Positions 60,588 to 64,000 of a DNA stretch of 64,000 nucleotides are shown here, piece by piece. A program made the position numbers and the translations under genes. Under the pieces are notes generated by a model. That model was not told the DNA's origin and ran no database searches. It was given only the letters and a program-made list of their open reading frames with translations. The DNA is taken from positions 563,001 through 627,000 of the forward strand of contig NC_133903.1 in NCBI RefSeq assembly GCF_964199755.1, given 5' to 3'. The DNA is from Larus michahellis. Its lineage: Eukaryota > Chordata > Aves > Charadriiformes > Laridae. Numbering within the stretch: position 1 is the first letter of the stretch; every line of letters begins with the position of its first letter.

Positions 60588-62462
60588 TTACTTCAGGAGC
60601 TTCATGACGGAGCTGAAAGGTGCCAGGTTCTCACACGACTTCATCCATTTTTGCACGTTGGCTGGGGCAGCATTTGTGCTCCCCGTCTGCTGGAGCACAC
60701 ACCATGCAACAACGTCTGCTACGCTGAGTTCGTTTCCCACCAGCCATGGTGTCTTGCCCAGGGCAGCGTTCATGGAGCGCAAAACCGCTCCTCTCTCCTT
60801 GCTGCTGCCTTCCTTCAGCTGGAAGATGGCTGTATCCACCCAGCTGTCAATCAGAGTAGAAGTAACGGCATTGTACTTCTGGCCAAACAGGGAGAAGAGG
60901 AATCTGGCGATGTTCCCCTCTCCTTCAATTGGGCACATTGTTTGAATGCTAAACTTCATCTGGGGTTTTGGAACTGAAATTAAAAAAAGAAAAAAGTGAA
61001 TAGCACATGGTAGAGAAGTTAATGTAACAGTAATTCTATGATGGATTTGATCTGTGATGCCAGCAACACCGTTAAACATCATTAACCTGATGAACAATTT
61101 TCAGTTTTCTTCGTCTAAATACTTAGACTAAGGCAGGAACCTGGGATAAAGCCATCACTTTTGCAAACTTCATCCTGATCTCCCACCTAATTTCTATTCT
61201 AGCAAACTTACTTATTCATAGAAACTGAAAAACACTTTGATAAAAAAAATCCTGTGGGTACAACCAACCACGTAAACGCCACATGTATCTTAACTGCGGT
61301 AGCCCCAAACAAGAATCTTCCTCCTCTGTCCCGATGATTGTTCCCAGCTATCAGAAGAGAGCAGCACCTATCCATCGTGTGTCAGTACGACACCAAGGGA
61401 TCTGCTGGCCAGGTTCTATAGCACAAGTTTCACTTTCTTTCTCACTTGTCGTAAAATACTGATCTACAAGGTAACTTCATTCTTACCATCCTTCCAAATA
61501 AGAGTAAAGCCCAGCTGATATTCGTGACGTGGTTGCTTCTTGGTCTGCTCCCCAAAGCACTTCAAGAGGTTTTCTGGCACACTTTTCACCGATGAATGTG
61601 TGTGAACAGCTGATAATATCTTATAGCGTTCACAAAGCAGACGGTGTAGTACCAGTAATGACAGCGGAGGCAGAGAAGGATTTGCATTGATTACAATATC
61701 TTTCAGGGCACCATAATCCTGCATGGGAAGTAAGGCATTCAGCAGGTAAGGCACGTTCCAGATCAGACTTTGAAGCAGTGGAGTTTTCATTTGACACCAA
61801 AATGTACACAGCCATGCATGTGTATATCTGAAATTCTAACAATATTCAAATAATCCAAGTTTGGACATTTAGAACTTGTTTAAACATTTAAACATCTTCC
61901 TTCTTCAACAGTAATATAATTCAAGAACACGACTGAGGTGAATTCTAGTCCAATCTGAAGCCAAAGTTACAGTTTCCAGTTAGTAACAAATGAGAAACCA
62001 ACTGTCATAATTTCCAAGTTAACCATTCTAGCTTGGATTTATATACAAATGAGAACATACAGGATAAAGCATTTATAAATGTTTGTATCTATAATCTGGA
62101 TGCCCAAAATGAAGTGGTAGTTGCAAGTTATTTGTAAGGCTCTAAGACTCATACATTGCGTTCCATGTGTCCCAGGTTTTAATGCCACCCTTCCAACCCT
62201 GAAAATCCAAGAGCAAAGAAACTACCTATCCCTGCACGTGCTCAGCTGAACTTACCTTTCCAAGCATCAGATCTAGGTCTGCTCCATTTGTTGGCAAAGG
62301 AGAACAGTCATCACTTTGAATGATATTAGTTACATCTAAGTCAGCATCTGGGGTCTGTATCATCTTTGAGAGACCATCGACGGCGCTCTTCAGTTCGTAC
62401 AAGCGTTTTAGGATCTCCTCCTGGCGGGATTCAAGTGCTTGAAGTGACGGGTCAACCTCTTC
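60588..62462 (-). CDS. AIMP2: AIMP2 (p38 scaffold of the multi-tRNA-synthetase complex), exons 2-4; exon 1 outside window
   Basis: AIMP2 holds the cytosolic multi-aminoacyl-tRNA-synthetase complex together, binding lysyl-tRNA synthetase and others, and in human also acts on p53 and FUSE-binding protein. Exons: 62256-62462, 61487-61718, 60588-60973. These encode 274 residues, against 275 for the same part of human AIMP2. Exon 2 carries a leucine-zipper-like helix ([19 protein letters not shown]) and [18 protein letters not shown]. Exons 3-4 carry the GST-like domain ([51 protein letters not shown]) and end SVMKLLK with the stop at 60588-60590. The 45-residue first exon of human (MPMYQVKPYH start) was not found and should lie past 64000. 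Confidence 0.95.
62256..62462 (-). CDS. AIMP2: AIMP2 exon 2, in-frame cassette
   Basis: 207 nt, phase 0 on both sides, encoding [19 protein letters not shown] through [10 protein letters not shown]. Human exon 2 has the same 69-codon length, and its skipping gives the AIMP2-DX2 variant. Confidence 0.93.
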
Positions 62463-63400
62463 CTACAGCAGAGGGAAAAACAAGGTCCCATAGATGTTCA
62501 CTGGGCTCAGTGTCAAAATAGTTCGCAGCTCACTTGACAATAAGTTTTGAAAGACTTTAAATACACTCAAATAACCAGAACATCGTGAAACATGATGATC
62601 TTGTGTCTATTAGTTGTCTCTTTTCTCTTATCTATATGAATGTGGTAGGAGATGGGTTATTTAATAAAATCTCTGAAATCTTCCTGTTTAACATCTTTTT
62701 TCAAACCGCTAGGTACAGCAAACTCCGTAACGTAGTAAAAATCAGACCACAACCACAGAAACTTAAAGTTGGCAGTGAAGTGCTGAATTAAACCCCAAAA
62801 CCCCAGAGTGAGCTTGTCAGGATTCTCTGCCGCCCAGAAGAGCTGACTGACTGGGCTTGTGCTGGGGCTGCCAAACAAGGGAACTTTTTGGCAATTCAGG
62901 TATTTAATAAAAGTTTAAAAACCCTGCAGGTTTAGATGGATGGTGCATCATATGAAATCACTCTCTGAAGTCATTCTTTGTTTCAGAGAATATAAACTAT
63001 AGAGAAAAAAAGACCATAAGCTTTGTTACATATTAATCCCAATGTATATTGTTGTTATATCAATTACCTTACAAGTCTCTTATCTTACAATGCCACCTCT
63101 TTTAAAACATGAAAAGTACATTCCTGTGGGAGCTTTTAAGTCTAGAAATGTACAATAACGTTAAAGAAAAATCTTTATCCATTTCTAAGCATCCTGAATA
63201 AGGATTAACGAAGCCCAACCTATTGGCCAAACTTCTTTCTTTCCGTCTAACAGACAGCTAACAAGCAAGGCATCCGAGCAAAATCACACCCACTTACACA
63301 ACGTTCTCAAAGGCAAGATGCAGAAACACCTCTTAAGCGAGCGTTATTTGGCCAGCACACGATTCTGTGCAACAAAAGCCGCTCTCGGAGGAGACAGGCA
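62463..63400 (-). other. AIMP2: AIMP2 intron 1 (part)
   Basis: AT-rich intronic sequence with no recognised exon or repeat. The short open frames present are not similar to AIMP2 exon 1. Confidence 0.6.
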
Positions 63401-64000
63401 GTCATAACCCCGCATCTTGGCGATGGCTCCCGTGCGGTTCTGCCCCGACCCTGCTCCTGCTCGGCACCTCCAGCCGCCACCGGGCGAGGGCTGGGCTGAA
63501 GAGCCTGGTGGCATCAAGCTAAACACGGGCACAAGCAGCCTGCGAGAACTCAAGGCCTTCCTGATGCTGGAGAGAGGCTGGGGACAGCTAGACTAACGAA
63601 ATGCAGTATTGTGCTTTTTTGCCTTGTTTGAGACAGAAGCAGCCGAGACCCGGAGTAGGAGCCGCCCATCTGCACGGCCTCCCCCGCCACGGCAGAGGGA
63701 ACAGGCGCAGCAGGACGAGCCGAGGCCTGCCGGGACAGCCGCCGGCTTCGGCTTCTAAAGATCCGAACGGAGAGCGGGACACGGGCGAGAGCCCAGAACA
63801 GTCACGCTGAGAACTGCCAAAGGCGCTAAAAATACTACAGCGAATCCCCGGGGCCGCCGAGCCCGGCTAACCCCCGAGCGAGCAGGGGCCAGCACCTCCC
63901 GCGGGCTCGGACGGCGGTCGCGGGGACGCGGACCCTGACGGCTCCCGCCGACCGAGGCGAAGGCCCGGGCCGGAGCCAGCACCGGCCCAGCGCGGCCGGG
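63400..64000. promoter_or_regulatory. Start of a CpG-rich promoter region at the right edge
   Basis: GC and CpG density rise steadily from about 63400 and are very high after 63630 (GGGGCCGCCGAGCCCGG, GGCGGTCGCGGGGACGCGG). It is the position expected for the AIMP2 promoter, which in mammals is shared head to head with PMS2. Neither first exon is visible in the window. Confidence 0.6.

Noticed and set aside
63344-63982. Minus-strand frames near the right edge as AIMP2 exon 1
   Set aside because: None contains the MPMYQVKPYH-like start expected of AIMP2; exon 1 is assumed to be outside the window.
1-64000. tRNA, rRNA, CRISPR, plasmid, phage or retroviral (LTR) elements
   Set aside because: None seen on reading both strands; the only transposon sequence identified is CR1. 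Small RNA genes such as miRNAs or snoRNAs in introns could be missed without folding or database searches.

Overview
The window is vertebrate nuclear DNA, most likely avian. The evidence is long introns with GT-AG splicing, two copies of the CR1 non-LTR retrotransposon (one ending in the typical ATTCTATGA-type tail), AT-rich introns broken by GC-rich patches, CpG-island promoters, and gene products that read as orthologues of human proteins. I see no bacterial, plasmid or CRISPR content. I cannot name the species. A non-avian sauropsid cannot be fully excluded, because CR1 also occurs there.

Four protein-coding genes lie in the order expected from human chromosome 7p22: CYTH3 (+, 3' part, 1-24360), USP42 (-, about 28.1-44.4 kb), EIF2AK1/HRI (+, 44.8-60.4 kb) and AIMP2 (-, 3' part, 60.4 kb to beyond the right edge). 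Exons were placed by translating segments, matching them to the known human proteins, and requiring splice sites and reading phases to agree across each junction. The reconstructed coding regions are continuous: 322 or 323 residues of CYTH3, about 1357 of USP42, about 642 of EIF2AK1 and 274 of AIMP2.

Layout: CYTH3 exons for the Sec7 and PH domains fill 0-21 kb and are followed by a long 3' UTR to about 24.36 kb. A gene-poor spacer (24.4-28.1 kb) holds a degenerate tandem repeat and an unexplained CpG-rich block. USP42 runs leftwards in 16 coding exons. USP42 and EIF2AK1 start head to head in one CpG island (42.9-45.1 kb). EIF2AK1 has 15 coding exons, with a CR1 copy in each of two introns. 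EIF2AK1 and AIMP2 end tail to tail about 100 bp apart. A second CpG-rich region at the right edge probably belongs to the AIMP2 promoter, which in mammals is shared with PMS2.

The genes do not form a pathway. CYTH3 is an ARF exchange factor at PIP3-rich membranes, USP42 a nuclear deubiquitinase, EIF2AK1 a stress and haem-regulated eIF2alpha kinase, and AIMP2 a scaffold of the multi-tRNA-synthetase complex. The most notable observations are a 3-nt CYTH3 microexon that toggles the diglycine/triglycine PH isoform, an EIF2AK1 protein lacking the Cys-Pro motif and one of the paired histidines implicated in haem sensing in mammals, an ambiguous EIF2AK1 exon 7/8 junction, and the orphan CpG-rich block near 27.2 kb.
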